This document shows, one piece after another, positions 56,426-64,000 of a stretch of DNA of 64,000 nucleotides. A program made the position numbers and the translations under genes. Each line of letters opens with the position of its first letter. Position 1 is the first letter of the stretch. Origin of the DNA: Blautia sp. SC05B48 (GTDB taxonomy: Bacteria > Bacillota > Clostridia > Lachnospirales > Lachnospiraceae); the NCBI RefSeq assembly GCF_005848555.1, contig NZ_CP040518.1, positions 1,859,001 to 1,923,000 of the forward strand, in the 5' to 3' direction. Below the pieces are notes generated by a model that searched no databases, was not told the origin of the DNA, and saw only the letters and a program-made list of their open reading frames with translations.

Positions 56426-56647
56426 ATGAAAGAATACGAGATCATTATTGAAACGATCAATCCATGCGGCGGCGAGCGTCATTCCCAGCAGGAGATCATT
56501 GAAGCGGAGATTGAGAGCCCGGAAGCTTATGTGAAACAGAACGGAAGATTTCCGGTGATCGATACAGCGCAGAATCCGGACGGGGATGTGGTGATCGTAA
56601 CCGGTGACGGAAACGGTTACATGGTAAGATATACATTTACAGAATAA
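56426..56647 (+). CDS. small hypothetical protein
   Basis: 73 aa, ATG 56426 after AAGAGGTGG. Acidic with INPCGGERH near the N-terminus; no family recognised. Followed by a strong terminator, so it is likely expressed on its own. Confidence 0.6.
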   Translation: MKEYEIIIETINPCGGERHSQQEIIEAEIESPEAYVKQNGRFPVIDTAQNPDGDVVIVTGDGNGYMVRYTFTE

Positions 56648-56691
56648 AAAAACAGCGTCTGCAGAAAAGAAGCTGCAGATGCTGTTTTTTT
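56648..56691 (+). terminator. terminator
   Basis: AAACAGCGTCTGCAG pairs with CTGCAGATGCTGTTT, T run. Confidence 0.8.
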
Positions 56692-56731
56692 GTCGAAATG
56701 GAAGGCAGTTATGTATAAGGAGGAACAAAAC

Positions 56732-57349
56732 ATGAAAGTATTAATGCTTAACGGAAGTCCCAGGGTAAAGGGAAATACAGCACTTGCTCTGGAAGAAATG
56801 AAAAAGGTCTTCGAACAGGAAGGCGTGGAAGTCGAGATCGTGCGGGTAGGTCATAAAGAGGTCCGGAGCTGCATTGCCTGTCAGCGCTGCTACGAGCTTG
56901 GAAAATGTGTTTTTGATGACATCGTAAATGAACTGGCGCCGAAATTTGAAGAAGCAGACGGTCTTGTAGTTGCCAGTCCGGTCTATTTTGCTTCTGCCAA
57001 TGCCACACTGGTTGCTGTTCTTACCAGACTTTTTTACAGCACCCATTTTGACAAGACCATGAAGGTAGGTGCCAGCGTTGTCTGTGCAAGACGTGGCGGA
57101 TGTTCCGCCACCTTTGATGAGCTGAACAAATTTTTCACCATCTCAAATATGCCCATCGCATCCAGCCAGTACTGGAATTCCATTCATGGACGGGAGCAGG
57201 GAGAAGCAGAACAGGATGAGGAAGGTAAGCAGACCATGCGTGTCCTCGCCAGAAACATGACATTCCTCATGAAGAGCATTGCCCTGGGAAAAGAAAAATT
57301 CGGGCTTCCGGAAACAGAAGAACGGGCATTTACTCATTTTATCAGATGA
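56732..57349 (+). CDS. NADPH-dependent FMN reductase / flavodoxin-fold oxidoreductase
   Basis: 205 aa from ATG 56732 with AAGGAGG at 56717. Flavodoxin-like fold: LMLNGSPRVKGNTALA binds FMN phosphate; SCIACQRCYELGKC has two CxxC-like pairs typical of the iron-sulfur flavoprotein-type NAD(P)H:FMN group; ASPVYFASANATL is the second FMN loop. Neighbour of Rrf2 and PPOX genes that share operator motifs. Confidence 0.9.
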   Translation: MKVLMLNGSPRVKGNTALALEEMKKVFEQEGVEVEIVRVGHKEVRSCIACQRCYELGKCVFDDIVNELAPKFEEADGLVVASPVYFASANATLVAVLTRLFYSTHFDKTMKVGASVVCARRGGCSATFDELNKFFTISNMPIASSQYWNSIHGREQGEAEQDEEGKQTMRVLARNMTFLMKSIALGKEKFGLPETEERAFTHFIR

Positions 57350-57375
57350 CGAGGTGATTTTGATCTTCACCTTAC

Positions 57376-57394
57376 TGTAATCATTGACATTACA
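57376..57394. promoter_or_regulatory. candidate Rrf2 operator before its own gene
   Basis: TGTAAT-CATTGAC-ATTACA, overlapping the -35 (TTGACA 57384-57389); -10 TATGAT at 57407-57412 with a 17-bp spacer. Confidence 0.6.
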
Positions 57395-57439
57395 ACGGGA
57401 AGGATATATGATAAGAAAAAACAGAAGAGGTGAAGAAGA

Positions 57440-57871
57440 ATGCAGATATCCAGCAGATTTACGTTAGCAGTGCACATTTTTACATGCATTGATACGTTTC
57501 AGAATGAATATAAAGTAACCAGTGATTTTATTGCGGGCAGTACCAATGTAAATCCGGTGATCATCCGCAAGATCCTTCTGCAGCTGAAGGCTGCCGGTCT
57601 GGTGCAGGTTGCCAGGGGAACCGGCGGAACTACCATTACCAGACCGTTATCAGAAATCACATTTCTGGATATATATAAAGCGGTGGAGTGTGTGGAAGAC
57701 AACAAGCTCTTTCACTTCCACGAGAATCCCAACCCGCAGTGTCCGGTAGGAAAAAATATCCACAATATCCTGGATGATAAGCTGCAGCAGGTGCAGGACG
57801 CAATGGAGCGGGAGCTTCAGTCTATCACTTTGGAGGATGTGAAAGAAGATCTGGAGAAATATCTTCAGTAG
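57440..57871 (+). CDS. Rrf2 family transcriptional regulator
   Basis: 143 aa. Winged helix: TSDFIAGSTNVNPVIIRKILLQLKAAGLV, wing VARGTGGTTITRP. Lacks the three-Cys cluster loop of IscR (only CPVG and isolated Cys), so it may sense redox or another ligand. Its promoter carries a 19-bp dyad also found twice before the PPOX gene, so it probably controls both. Confidence 0.9.
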   Translation: MQISSRFTLAVHIFTCIDTFQNEYKVTSDFIAGSTNVNPVIIRKILLQLKAAGLVQVARGTGGTTITRPLSEITFLDIYKAVECVEDNKLFHFHENPNPQCPVGKNIHNILDDKLQQVQDAMERELQSITLEDVKEDLEKYLQ

Positions 57872-57921
57872 TAAAAGATAAAACAGAACAGAATCGCGAA
57901 AGCGCATCACAGAAATGATAA

Positions 57922-57970
57922 GCCGCTACCAAGCAGAGAAGTTATGAAATCTGCTGAGTAGCGGTTTTTT
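57922..57970 (+). terminator. terminator after the Rrf2 gene
   Basis: AGCCGCTAC and GTAGCGGTT close a structure with an inner AGCAGA/TCTGCT stem, then T run. Confidence 0.8.
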
Positions 57971-58043
57971 ATATTTGGGGAAATTGATCAGTGATATTTC
58001 ATGGTATAAAAAAGCACTTGAGAAAAAATATAAAAAATCTAGT

Positions 58044-58062
58044 TGTAACTATTGACATTACA
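58044..58062. promoter_or_regulatory. candidate Rrf2 operator a before PPOX gene
   Basis: TGTAAC-TATTGAC-ATTACA over the -35 of a full promoter (TTGACA 58052-58057, 17 bp, TATATT 58075-58080). Confidence 0.6.
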
Positions 58063-58086
58063 ATAAAACGATGCTATATTACTTGA

Positions 58087-58105
58087 TGTAATAAAGAAGG
58101 TTACA
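58087..58105. promoter_or_regulatory. candidate Rrf2 operator b before PPOX gene
   Basis: TGTAAT-AAAGAAG-GTTACA, about +5 to +23, same 6-7-6 design. Confidence 0.5.
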
Positions 58106-58178
58106 ACAATGACTGGCCGGTCATGATTATAAGAAAATGTTATTGATGCGAATAATAAGAATAAAGGAGAAAACGATC

Positions 58179-58574
58179 ATGAAAAAAGTAGTAGAATTTT
58201 TACAGGCAAACCCGGTACAGTATCTGGCAACTGTAGGACGCGATGGAAAGGCGAAATGCCGCCCGTTCATGTTCTGTTTTGAGAAAGACGGAAAGCTCTG
58301 GTTCTGCACAAACAATACCAAGGATGTTTACAAGGATATGCAGGCAAACCCGGAGATCGAGGTTTCCGTATCTAATCCGGAGTACGCATGGATCCGTCTT
58401 CACGGAAAAGCTGTTTTTGAGGACAACCATGAAGTAAAGGTAGCCTGCATGGAGAATCCTATTGTCAAAGGTCAGTATGAGACTGCTGAGAACCCGATCT
58501 TTGAGGTATTCTACCTTGAGAACCCACATGGTCTGATCGCAGACTTCTCCGGAAACCCGCCATATGAATTCTAA
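58179..58574 (+). CDS. pyridoxamine 5'-phosphate oxidase-fold flavoprotein
   Basis: 131 aa from ATG 58179 (AAAGGAG). Split-barrel FMN fold: PVQYLATVGRDGKAKCRPF, FCTNNTKDVYKDMQANP, VSNPEYAWIRLHGKAVF. Typically an FMN or F420-like reductase, not PdxH itself. A ferredoxin-like fragment lies 180 bp downstream, perhaps the lost C-terminal part or a decayed partner. Confidence 0.88.
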   Translation: MKKVVEFLQANPVQYLATVGRDGKAKCRPFMFCFEKDGKLWFCTNNTKDVYKDMQANPEIEVSVSNPEYAWIRLHGKAVFEDNHEVKVACMENPIVKGQYETAENPIFEVFYLENPHGLIADFSGNPPYEF

Positions 58575-58631
58575 TTGAATCAACACCCAATTGATTCTAT
58601 GTCATAACAGACTCCCGATAGCACCAAGGCA

Positions 58632-58703
58632 AATTCCTGCATTCATTCCTCATTCAATGGACGCAGGAATTTCCTGGTTACTGTTCACTCTGTGAACAGT
58701 AAC
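58632..58703. other. two consecutive hairpins before the sirtuin gene
   Basis: AATTCCTGC / GCAGGAATT (58632-58671) then a perfect GTTACTGTTCAC-tct-GTGAACAGTAAC (58677-58703). Confidence 0.6.
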
Positions 58704-58755
58704 ATTTCCAATACATAAAAATCGGACATTTACAACAGATACATTTCACAGGAAC

Positions 58756-58797
58756 TGCATGGAGGTCTGTCCTTTCGGAGCAGTGGAAAGAAGGTAA
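58756..58797 (+). pseudogene. ferredoxin-domain remnant
   Basis: In one frame the DNA reads NCMEVCPFGAVERR-stop, the tail of a 4Fe-4S motif. It has no start codon of its own and ends in the ribosome site of the next gene. Short, so chance is possible. Confidence 0.35.
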
Positions 58798-58800
58798 GCT

Positions 58801-59781
58801 ATGGAGATCCGTAAACATCTTCATATCATAAGGAGGCAGAAAAAAGTGGACTGGGCACAGTTTTTATGCGGGATACCCGCAAGAGATTATATATTTCAGA
58901 AGGAGCCCTATGAGGAACAGATCACACAGGCTTCGGCATATCTGAAGGAAGCAGATCATGTGCTGATCGGAGCAGGTGCCGGCCTTTCTGCAGCGGCCGG
59001 TCTTACCTACAGCGGGAAACGCTTTCAGGAAAATTTCAGCGATTTTATAAAAAAATACGGGCTGCAGGATATGTATTCTGCCGGTTTTTATCCATTTCAG
59101 ACAGAGGAAGAGCGCTGGGGTTACTGGTGCAGACATTCTTATGTAAACCGTATCAAACCACCGGCTTTGCCACTGTATCAGCAGCTTTTTGACCTGGTGA
59201 AAGAAAAAGACTATTTTGTGCTGACCACCAATGTGGATCACCAGTTTCAGAAAGCCGGATTTTCGGAAGAGAGGATCTTTGCCACACAGGGAGATTATGG
59301 CCGGATCCAGTGCATGAAGGGATGTCATCCCAGGACCTATGATGCCGTTTCCATGTTTGCCCAGATGGTTCAGGCAGAAAAGGACTGTAAGATTCCTTCT
59401 TATATGGTGCCGAAATGTCCGGTATGCGGCGGCCCTATGGCTATGAATCTCCGATGCGACCAGTATTTTGTGGAGGATGAGCAGTGGAATGAGGCTGCGG
59501 AAAATTATGGAAAGTATCTGAAACAGCTGAAAAAAGGCAAGGCTGTACTGCTGGAGCTGGGCGTTGGTTTTAACACACCATCTATTATTCGCTTTCCTTT
59601 TGAAAAAATGGTACGTGAGCACAAAAATACAGAGCTGATCCGCCTGAACAGAGACGAGGCTGTGATACCGGAAAGCTTCGGAGAACGTGGAATCGGAATC
59701 AATCGTGACTTGTGCGACAGCTTACGGGATATTACAATAGAAATAAAAAAGATATCCGCAGATCATTTGCAGGACAGCTGA
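58801..59781 (+). CDS. SirTM-type sirtuin (predicted ADP-ribosyltransferase)
   Basis: 326 aa, GAAGG at 58790 precedes the ATG. NAD-binding GAGAGLSAAAG at 57-67, catalytic-loop Asn144 (TTNVDHQFQ). Where classical sirtuins have the catalytic His (ELHG), this protein has ATQGDYG, Gln163, as in class M sirtuins, which ADP-ribosylate proteins rather than deacylate them. Zinc Cys at about 171, 175 and in PKCPVCGG. The next gene is a macrodomain hydrolase, the expected reverse enzyme. Product is predicted by analogy to SirTM. Confidence 0.85.
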   Translation: MEIRKHLHIIRRQKKVDWAQFLCGIPARDYIFQKEPYEEQITQASAYLKEADHVLIGAGAGLSAAAGLTYSGKRFQENFSDFIKKYGLQDMYSAGFYPFQTEEERWGYWCRHSYVNRIKPPALPLYQQLFDLVKEKDYFVLTTNVDHQFQKAGFSEERIFATQGDYGRIQCMKGCHPRTYDAVSMFAQMVQAEKDCKIPSYMVPKCPVCGGPMAMNLRCDQYFVEDEQWNEAAENYGKYLKQLKKGKAVLLELGVGFNTPSIIRFPFEKMVREHKNTELIRLNRDEAVIPESFGERGIGINRDLCDSLRDITIEIKKISADHLQDS

Positions 59782-59880
59782 TATAAAACCCAACAGAAAC
59801 CAAAGTGCCCAATGGGAAAAATCTGCGGAAGTGTTACAGGCAGGTCAAAACAGAACTGGTAAATAACAGAAGGAGGACAT

Positions 59881-60702
59881 ATGGATCAGAAACAGCGTCT
59901 TGATTATCTTGTGGAAAAATTCAAAGAAGATTCCGGAGAATACAGGAACCTTAAGGTCTCGGACAACGATGCAGAAAAAAGAAGAATCCTTCGTTCTCTC
60001 ATGAACATTCGCATGCCCCGGCATATGGATGAAGAAATCCTGAAGGTGCAGGATGAATTCCTGAAGGAAGATGCCAGGGAAAAAGGAATCGTAACCCTGG
60101 ATCAGATTCCGACGGTAAAAGAGGCGTACCACAGTACTGTGCCTTTTGCGGAAAAAATCTCTATCTGGCAGGGCGATATCACCAGACTTCAGGTGGGAGC
60201 TATCGTCAATGCAGCCAACTCCCAGATGCTGGGCTGTTTTGTGCCCTGCCACAGATGTATTGACAATGCGATCCATTCGGCTGCGGGAGTGGAGCTTCGT
60301 GCAGAGTGCAGCCGCCAGATGAACCAGAAACGGATCCGCTACGGAAGATCCTATGAAGAACCAACCGGACAGGCCATGGTGACCGGTGGCTATAACCTTC
60401 CGGCGGAGCATGTGATCCATACGGTGGGGCCTATTGTTTACTACGAAGTCACGGACAAGTTACGGCAGGATCTGAAAAACTGTTACGAAAGTGTGCTGAA
60501 CTGCTGCCTGGAAAACAATATCCGATCCGTAGCGTTCTGCTGTATCTCCACCGGAGAGTTCCATTTTCCCAACAAAGAAGCAGCAGAGATCGCTGTGAAC
60601 ACCACAGAAGCCTTTCTGGAAAAACAAGGAGATGCTTTTGACCGGGTGATCTTTAATGTGTTTAAGGATATGGATCTGGAGTATTATAAAAATCAGTTTT
60701 AA
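59881..60702 (+). CDS. zinc-type macrodomain ADP-ribose hydrolase
   Basis: 273 aa. N-terminal helical part (about 1-95), macrodomain (about 95-270) with IWQGDITRLQVGAIVNAANSQMLG, the Cys/His zinc site GCFVPCHRCIDNAIH and GYNLPAEHVIHTVGP. SirTM-linked macrodomains of this type remove ADP-ribose. AGGAGGACAT immediately before the ATG. Lies 99 bp after the sirtuin gene; together a possible reversible protein-modification pair. Confidence 0.9.
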   Translation: MDQKQRLDYLVEKFKEDSGEYRNLKVSDNDAEKRRILRSLMNIRMPRHMDEEILKVQDEFLKEDAREKGIVTLDQIPTVKEAYHSTVPFAEKISIWQGDITRLQVGAIVNAANSQMLGCFVPCHRCIDNAIHSAAGVELRAECSRQMNQKRIRYGRSYEEPTGQAMVTGGYNLPAEHVIHTVGPIVYYEVTDKLRQDLKNCYESVLNCCLENNIRSVAFCCISTGEFHFPNKEAAEIAVNTTEAFLEKQGDAFDRVIFNVFKDMDLEYYKNQF

Positions 60703-60730
60703 GTATCCGGTCAGCTCCTGGCTTTATGAA

Positions 60731-60800
60731 AACAGCCTCGCTGAAGACTGCATACGGTTATTGTATGCCATGCCTTCTGCGGGGCTGTTATTTTATTTTT
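60731..60800 (+). terminator. terminator after the macrodomain gene
   Basis: AACAGCCTCGCTGAAG pairs with CTTCTGCGGGGCTGTT, inner GCATAC/GTATGC stem, T-rich end. Confidence 0.8.
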
Positions 60801-61110
60801 TAAATAGTTTATCATTACAGAGATCCACAAACAGCTGGGCTGTTCTGGAAAGAGGTCTGTCGCTGCGGTAGCACAGGGACAGCTGTGAAGAGATCGCTGG
60901 TGTGATGGGAATGGCACGCCAGGGAGAGTAGCTGGGTCTGGGACCGTTCTCGGGAAGCTGGACGTGAACATCCATCAGCAGGGCCACACAGGCCTGATTA
61001 GTCACCATGTCCAGAATGGAATCGGTTCTGTGGCTGGTAAAAACGATATTTGGTACAAAATTGGCGTTCTGGCAGGCTATTCTAGCAACACCCTCAAGTT
61101 TGCCCCTCAC
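60793..61110 (-). pseudogene. LysR-type regulator, C-terminal fragment
   Basis: 105 aa matching the end of a LysR effector domain (SILDMVTNQACVALLMD and PITPAISSQLSLCYRSDRPLSR). The helix-turn-helix and about two-thirds of the protein are missing; upstream the frame closes with TGA before any DNA-binding part, next to the fliB-like gene. Confidence 0.7.
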
Positions 61111-61142
61111 GAAGAGCGCCCTTCAACAACTTTAATTACCCT

Positions 61143-62291
61143 TTATATTTCCAGCAGATTTTCCAGAGAAAAAATTGATTCCCAATCAAGAAGTTCTTCC
61201 ATTTTATTAAGATTCTGGTCAGAGTGTTCCAGCTCCCTGGAAAAACGGTAACAGATTGAGACCAGATCTGGAAAGGAAAACTGCTTTTGCTGCAAAAGCC
61301 AGGTTCCCATTGCCAGCTCGTGGATCATGAAGGTGCAGATAACTGCCATTTTTACTTTGGCGAAGATCTGTTCATCATATACGGCCCCGCAGAAATACGT
61401 GTAGATCCAATAGAGCAGGAGCTGTTCTTCCTGAATCTTCCAGTCCGGATAAAAGGTTTCGAATTCAAGACAGACATCCTGGTATTGTTGTTCGGTATCA
61501 CAGGCGGTATATAACGGGGTTAAGGTTTCCAAGAGGTAATCATGCCAGCCAGAGCGGAGAACTTCCATTTGAGGAATGATGGTTTTCCATATGTTTTTTC
61601 GCAGGTCAGCAGAAGGCTTTTTGGCAGTGATCCACTTGTGGAGTTTTTTCTGGAAGGAATCTCCGAAAGCAGAATTTTGATGACGACTGCGGATCGTTTC
61701 CCATTGAAACAATTTGTTCCGGTCCAGACAGAGCTGAAAATCATGGCCGCAGGCCAGAAGCTTCCGGCGGCGTAACGCACAGGGAACGGAACGGTCCTGG
61801 ATCACGGAGAAGAGATAGTCTCTGGTGTCCATCAGCGCGGTGAAAAGGAAATAGTCGAAGTCGTCATAAGTCTCTTCTGGAGTTTCCTTTTCCACAGTCC
61901 GGAATGTGATTTTTTCTTTGTGGCTGAGAAAGATTCTGGCGGCTTCCGGGCAGGAAAGAGACAGAGACAATTCCCGAAGTCCCTCAAATTCTTCGATATG
62001 CCTCGGGTATTTACGGCAGGTATCGCAGAGCATATCTTTGCCCGCTTCGCTGTAGATATCACAGAGATTATCTTCGTTCAGAAATGCACAGCGTTTTTGA
62101 TAATGACGGAAAGAATGTTCCTTCCAGTCGATGTCATTCAGAAGGCGGTTGCGAAAAGCTCCTTTGCAGTGGCGGTATTTTTTGAGACTGTTTTGATCGA
62201 TCATGATCTGCCAGCCGGCACAGCAGGTATCCGGACAGCTGCCTGCGATGCAGGAAAATTCATTACAAAAAGTAGGTTTCGTGATTTGCAT
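61143..62291 (-). CDS. FliB-like lysine-N-methylase family protein
   Basis: 382 aa. Cys-rich N-terminus (FSCIAGSCPDTCCAGW, then RCAFLNEDNLCDIYSEAG and DMLCDTCRKYPRHIE) is the YkgJ-type metal cluster motif of flagellin lysine-N-methylase FliB. No flagellar gene is in the window; in many such genomes the protein has another target. Upstream gene is the truncated S8 protease, opposite strand. Confidence 0.8.
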   Translation of the reverse strand: MQITKPTFCNEFSCIAGSCPDTCCAGWQIMIDQNSLKKYRHCKGAFRNRLLNDIDWKEHSFRHYQKRCAFLNEDNLCDIYSEAGKDMLCDTCRKYPRHIEEFEGLRELSLSLSCPEAARIFLSHKEKITFRTVEKETPEETYDDFDYFLFTALMDTRDYLFSVIQDRSVPCALRRRKLLACGHDFQLCLDRNKLFQWETIRSRHQNSAFGDSFQKKLHKWITAKKPSADLRKNIWKTIIPQMEVLRSGWHDYLLETLTPLYTACDTEQQYQDVCLEFETFYPDWKIQEEQLLLYWIYTYFCGAVYDEQIFAKVKMAVICTFMIHELAMGTWLLQQKQFSFPDLVSICYRFSRELEHSDQNLNKMEELLDWESIFSLENLLEI

Positions 62292-62492
62292 AATAGTTCT
62301 CCCGAAGGTTGTAAATTTTACCTGGAATTATAGCACTGCATAAAAGAAACTACAACAGAAATGAAGCGTGATATCCTGACAGTGTTAAGAATGAGAACTG
62401 GAAATTGTCATGTAATCTGATAAGCTTTTCAAGTTAATTAATGTGGGCTAACTGTGTATAGTAAAGTAAGGAATCAAAGAAGCGAGCTTATC

Positions 62493-63329
62493 ATGCCAGA
62501 TCAGAAAATTGACAATCTTTTAAATCTAGCCCTGGATGCTACAGAAGAGGAACGCCAGAAATCCGGAAATCTGAACACAGGATATGATCCTGCTGGGAAA
62601 ACCTGGGATGTGATCGTGAAATACACAGGCAGGGAGGAGGAGCTTTCCGGAGAGGGAATACAGGCAGTTCCGCTTCTGGGAAACTATGCAGTTGTTACTT
62701 TTCCGGAGCGTGAGATCGACAGCTATTCTGACCGAGAAAATGTGATCTTTATGGAAAAACCAAAACAACTTTATTTTGAAGTGTTTCAGGGAAAAACAGC
62801 CAGCTGCATCCAGGCGGTACAGACCGGAGCGGAAGGGTTGACCGGAGAAGGAATCCTTATGGGAATCGTGGATTCCGGTGTTGATTATTTCCACCCTGAT
62901 TTTCGAAATGAGGATGGAAGCAGCCGGATCCTGTATCTATGGGATCAGGGAATTCCGGGAAAACCACCGGCAGGATATGGGGCAGGAACAGAATATACGA
63001 AAGAAGAAATTGATGAGGCGCTTGCACTTGGAGAAAACCAGGGCAGACGCCTTGTTCCGTCTGTGGATATCAGCGGACACGGGACTGCTGTGCTTGGAAT
63101 CGCAGCCGGAAACGGAAGGGCTTCCGGTGGTGTGAACAGAGGCGTTGCCTATGAAAGTGATCTCCTGGTTGTGAAAATGGGAATTCCAAAGGAGAATTCT
63201 TTTCCCAGGACAACGGAACTGATCCAGGGAATCGACTATCTGATGAGGAAGGCGCTGGAACTAAATCGGCCGTTGGTGATCAATCTGAGTTTTGGGAATA
63301 ATTATGGGTCTCATGAACCTTATAATTAA
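62493..63329 (+). pseudogene. subtilisin-like S8 peptidase, truncated before catalytic Ser
   Basis: 278 aa from ATG 62493. CspBA/clostridial S8 type: catalytic Asp in GIVDSGVDYFHPDF, His in DISGHGTAVLGIAAGN, then oxyanion-side INLSFGNNYGSH. The protein stops at EPYN, about 15 residues after, so the Ser part (GTSxAxP) is missing. The sequence changes at 63315, where a mobile element has entered. Confidence 0.85.
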
Positions 63330-63341
63330 GGGAAAACATAA

Positions 63342-63385
63342 GAAAACACTGATATTTCCTGTGTTTTCAGGCAATTCAGTGTTTT
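63342..63385 (-). terminator. hairpin at the element's left end
   Basis: AAAACACTGA (63343-63352) pairs with TCAGTGTTTT (63376-63385), directly at the stop of the minus-strand small gene, so a terminator for it. Confidence 0.6.
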
Positions 63386-63554
63386 ACTCGGATTCATGTT
63401 TGGTTGTTGTTTGAGTCTTATAATACTCGGTCAGGATCATGTTAATCTGCTGGGAACGTGTACGATAGTTCGCTTTTGCATCCTTATCAATCTCAGCAAC
63501 CAGTTCTTTGGACAAAGTAGTATAGACCTGAATATTGTTGGAACTGATAGCCAT
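63384..63554 (-). CDS. ribbon-helix-helix DNA-binding protein
   Basis: 56 aa from minus-strand ATG at 63552-63554 (GGAGGTGCCAC ahead); a longer start has no site. VYTTLSKELVAEIDKDAKAN and RTRSQQINMILTEYY fit the ribbon-helix-helix dimer fold used by plasmid and transposon regulators. Part of the mobile element; probably represses element genes. Confidence 0.75.
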   Translation of the reverse strand: MAISSNNIQVYTTLSKELVAEIDKDAKANYRTRSQQINMILTEYYKTQTTTKHESE

Positions 63555-63710
63555 GTGGCACCTCCGATTCAATTTAATAGAATTATTCTATCATACTTCT
63601 TCGGGAGGGGCAATGTGAACTGAAAATTGAAGAATTATTGTTACTGTAAAATTGGAACGGTCGTAAAGAAAATCTATGAATAGAGAACGATAAGAAAGGT
63701 AGAACAGACA

Positions 63711-64000
63711 ATGAAGAAAACAATTTTTGAAGAGATGGGCGGTACTTATATCAGACATGGGGATTATCTTATCCCTGCTCTTACCTTACCGAAGGAAGAA
63801 GAACAAAGGGTTGTCGGTGTATGGGGACAAAGACATTTGCGGTATTTGAAGGAATACCGCAGATTGCTATATCTGAATATGCTTACAAGCGGCAGGCTGA
63901 ATGGTTATTTGGCTGATATAGAAGAACAGGCACAGGAACGCTTTGAAAGACTTGTAGAACAGATGAAACAGGCACAAGGCATTACAGAACAGCTAAAGGT
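63711..64000 (+). CDS. tnpV: TnpV-family transposon protein, 3' truncated by window end
   Basis: At least 96 aa: KKTIFEEMGGTYIRHGDY, VWGQRHLRYLKEYRR, LTSGRLNGYLADIEEQA fit TnpV, a small protein of Tn4451-type mobilizable elements of uncertain function. GAAAGG precedes the ATG. The reading frame is open to the window edge. Confidence 0.85.
   Translation, partial: MKKTIFEEMGGTYIRHGDYLIPALTLPKEEEQRVVGVWGQRHLRYLKEYRRLLYLNMLTSGRLNGYLADIEEQAQERFERLVEQMKQAQGITEQLK

Larger units (their letters stand above)
63315..64000 (+). mobile_element. left end of a Tn4451-type integrated element (TnpV-carrying)
   Basis: From the GA at 63315-63316 sequence is unrelated to the protease. A small ribbon-helix-helix gene and tnpV follow. 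TnpX-type serine recombinases insert at GA dinucleotides, consistent with the junction. Extends past the window. Confidence 0.7.

Noticed and set aside
56741-57046. minus-strand frame over the FMN reductase
   Set aside because: Shadow frame.

Overview
The window reads as chromosome of a Gram-positive, anaerobic gut member of the Lachnospiraceae (Blautia/Ruminococcus-like). The reasons are moderate GC, AGGAGG-type ribosome sites, a class of secreted proteins with MKKK-type signal peptides, the prfB frameshift with the clostridial SD-like signal, thiC under a TPP riboswitch, ECF-type riboflavin uptake, YesMN-type two-component sugar regulation, and a Tn4451-type element at the right edge. Genus is an inference. 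No rRNA, tRNA or CRISPR array was seen.

Layout. 1-12.4 kb is housekeeping: hpf, two paralogous secreted proteins, secA, a nitrilase-family amidase, prfB with its programmed frameshift, then an ACT-domain protein, hom and lysC (aspartate-family amino acids) and a membrane protein. 12.4-20.4 kb is a flavin-based extracytoplasmic electron-transfer island. Divergent units encode a Gx-type transporter and a NusG-II protein on one side, and an FMN-binding protein, a polyferredoxin-like membrane protein and ApbE flavinyltransferase on the other. A FIVAR/BIG2 surface protein and a second secreted protein with three FMN-binding domains follow. The divergent control region carries four 14-bp dyads that also occur once in front of feoA at 53.26 kb, suggesting an iron-responsive (DtxR-like) regulon. 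20.7-31.2 kb holds ldh (with a Rex-like site), tex, mscS, panD-panC plus a PanS-like transporter but no panB, an AraC regulator, a small Cys-rich ORF and riboswitch-controlled thiC.

31.5-41.4 kb is a carbohydrate locus: binding protein, two permeases, YesM/YesN-type two-component pair, and a large GH106-like hydrolase. 41.4-44.6 kb has FMN-riboswitch-controlled ribU, a MATE exporter and a NUDIX hydrolase. 44.6-45.1 kb is non-coding and unusual: a ~210-nt three-stem hairpin followed by 66-68-bp tandem repeats. 45.1-51.2 kb has an unknown gene, cfa, and a ROK regulator with a Zn-alcohol dehydrogenase and GPH sugar transporter that share a 24-bp putative operator.

From 51 to 64 kb the region is eroded and accessory: a GGDEF/EAL gene with an internal EAL deletion, feoA, a chimeric SGNH/MATE pseudogene, ogt, nitroreductase, HD protein, an Rrf2 regulator with flavoprotein neighbours and a three-copy candidate operator, a SirTM-type sirtuin next to a macrodomain hydrolase, a LysR remnant, a FliB-like protein, and a subtilisin cut off before its catalytic Ser by a TnpV-carrying element whose left end appears to lie at a GA dinucleotide near 63315.

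Many genes here handle flavin: riboflavin uptake, covalent FMN attachment, flavinylated surface proteins, nitroreductase, FMN reductase and PPOX-fold protein.
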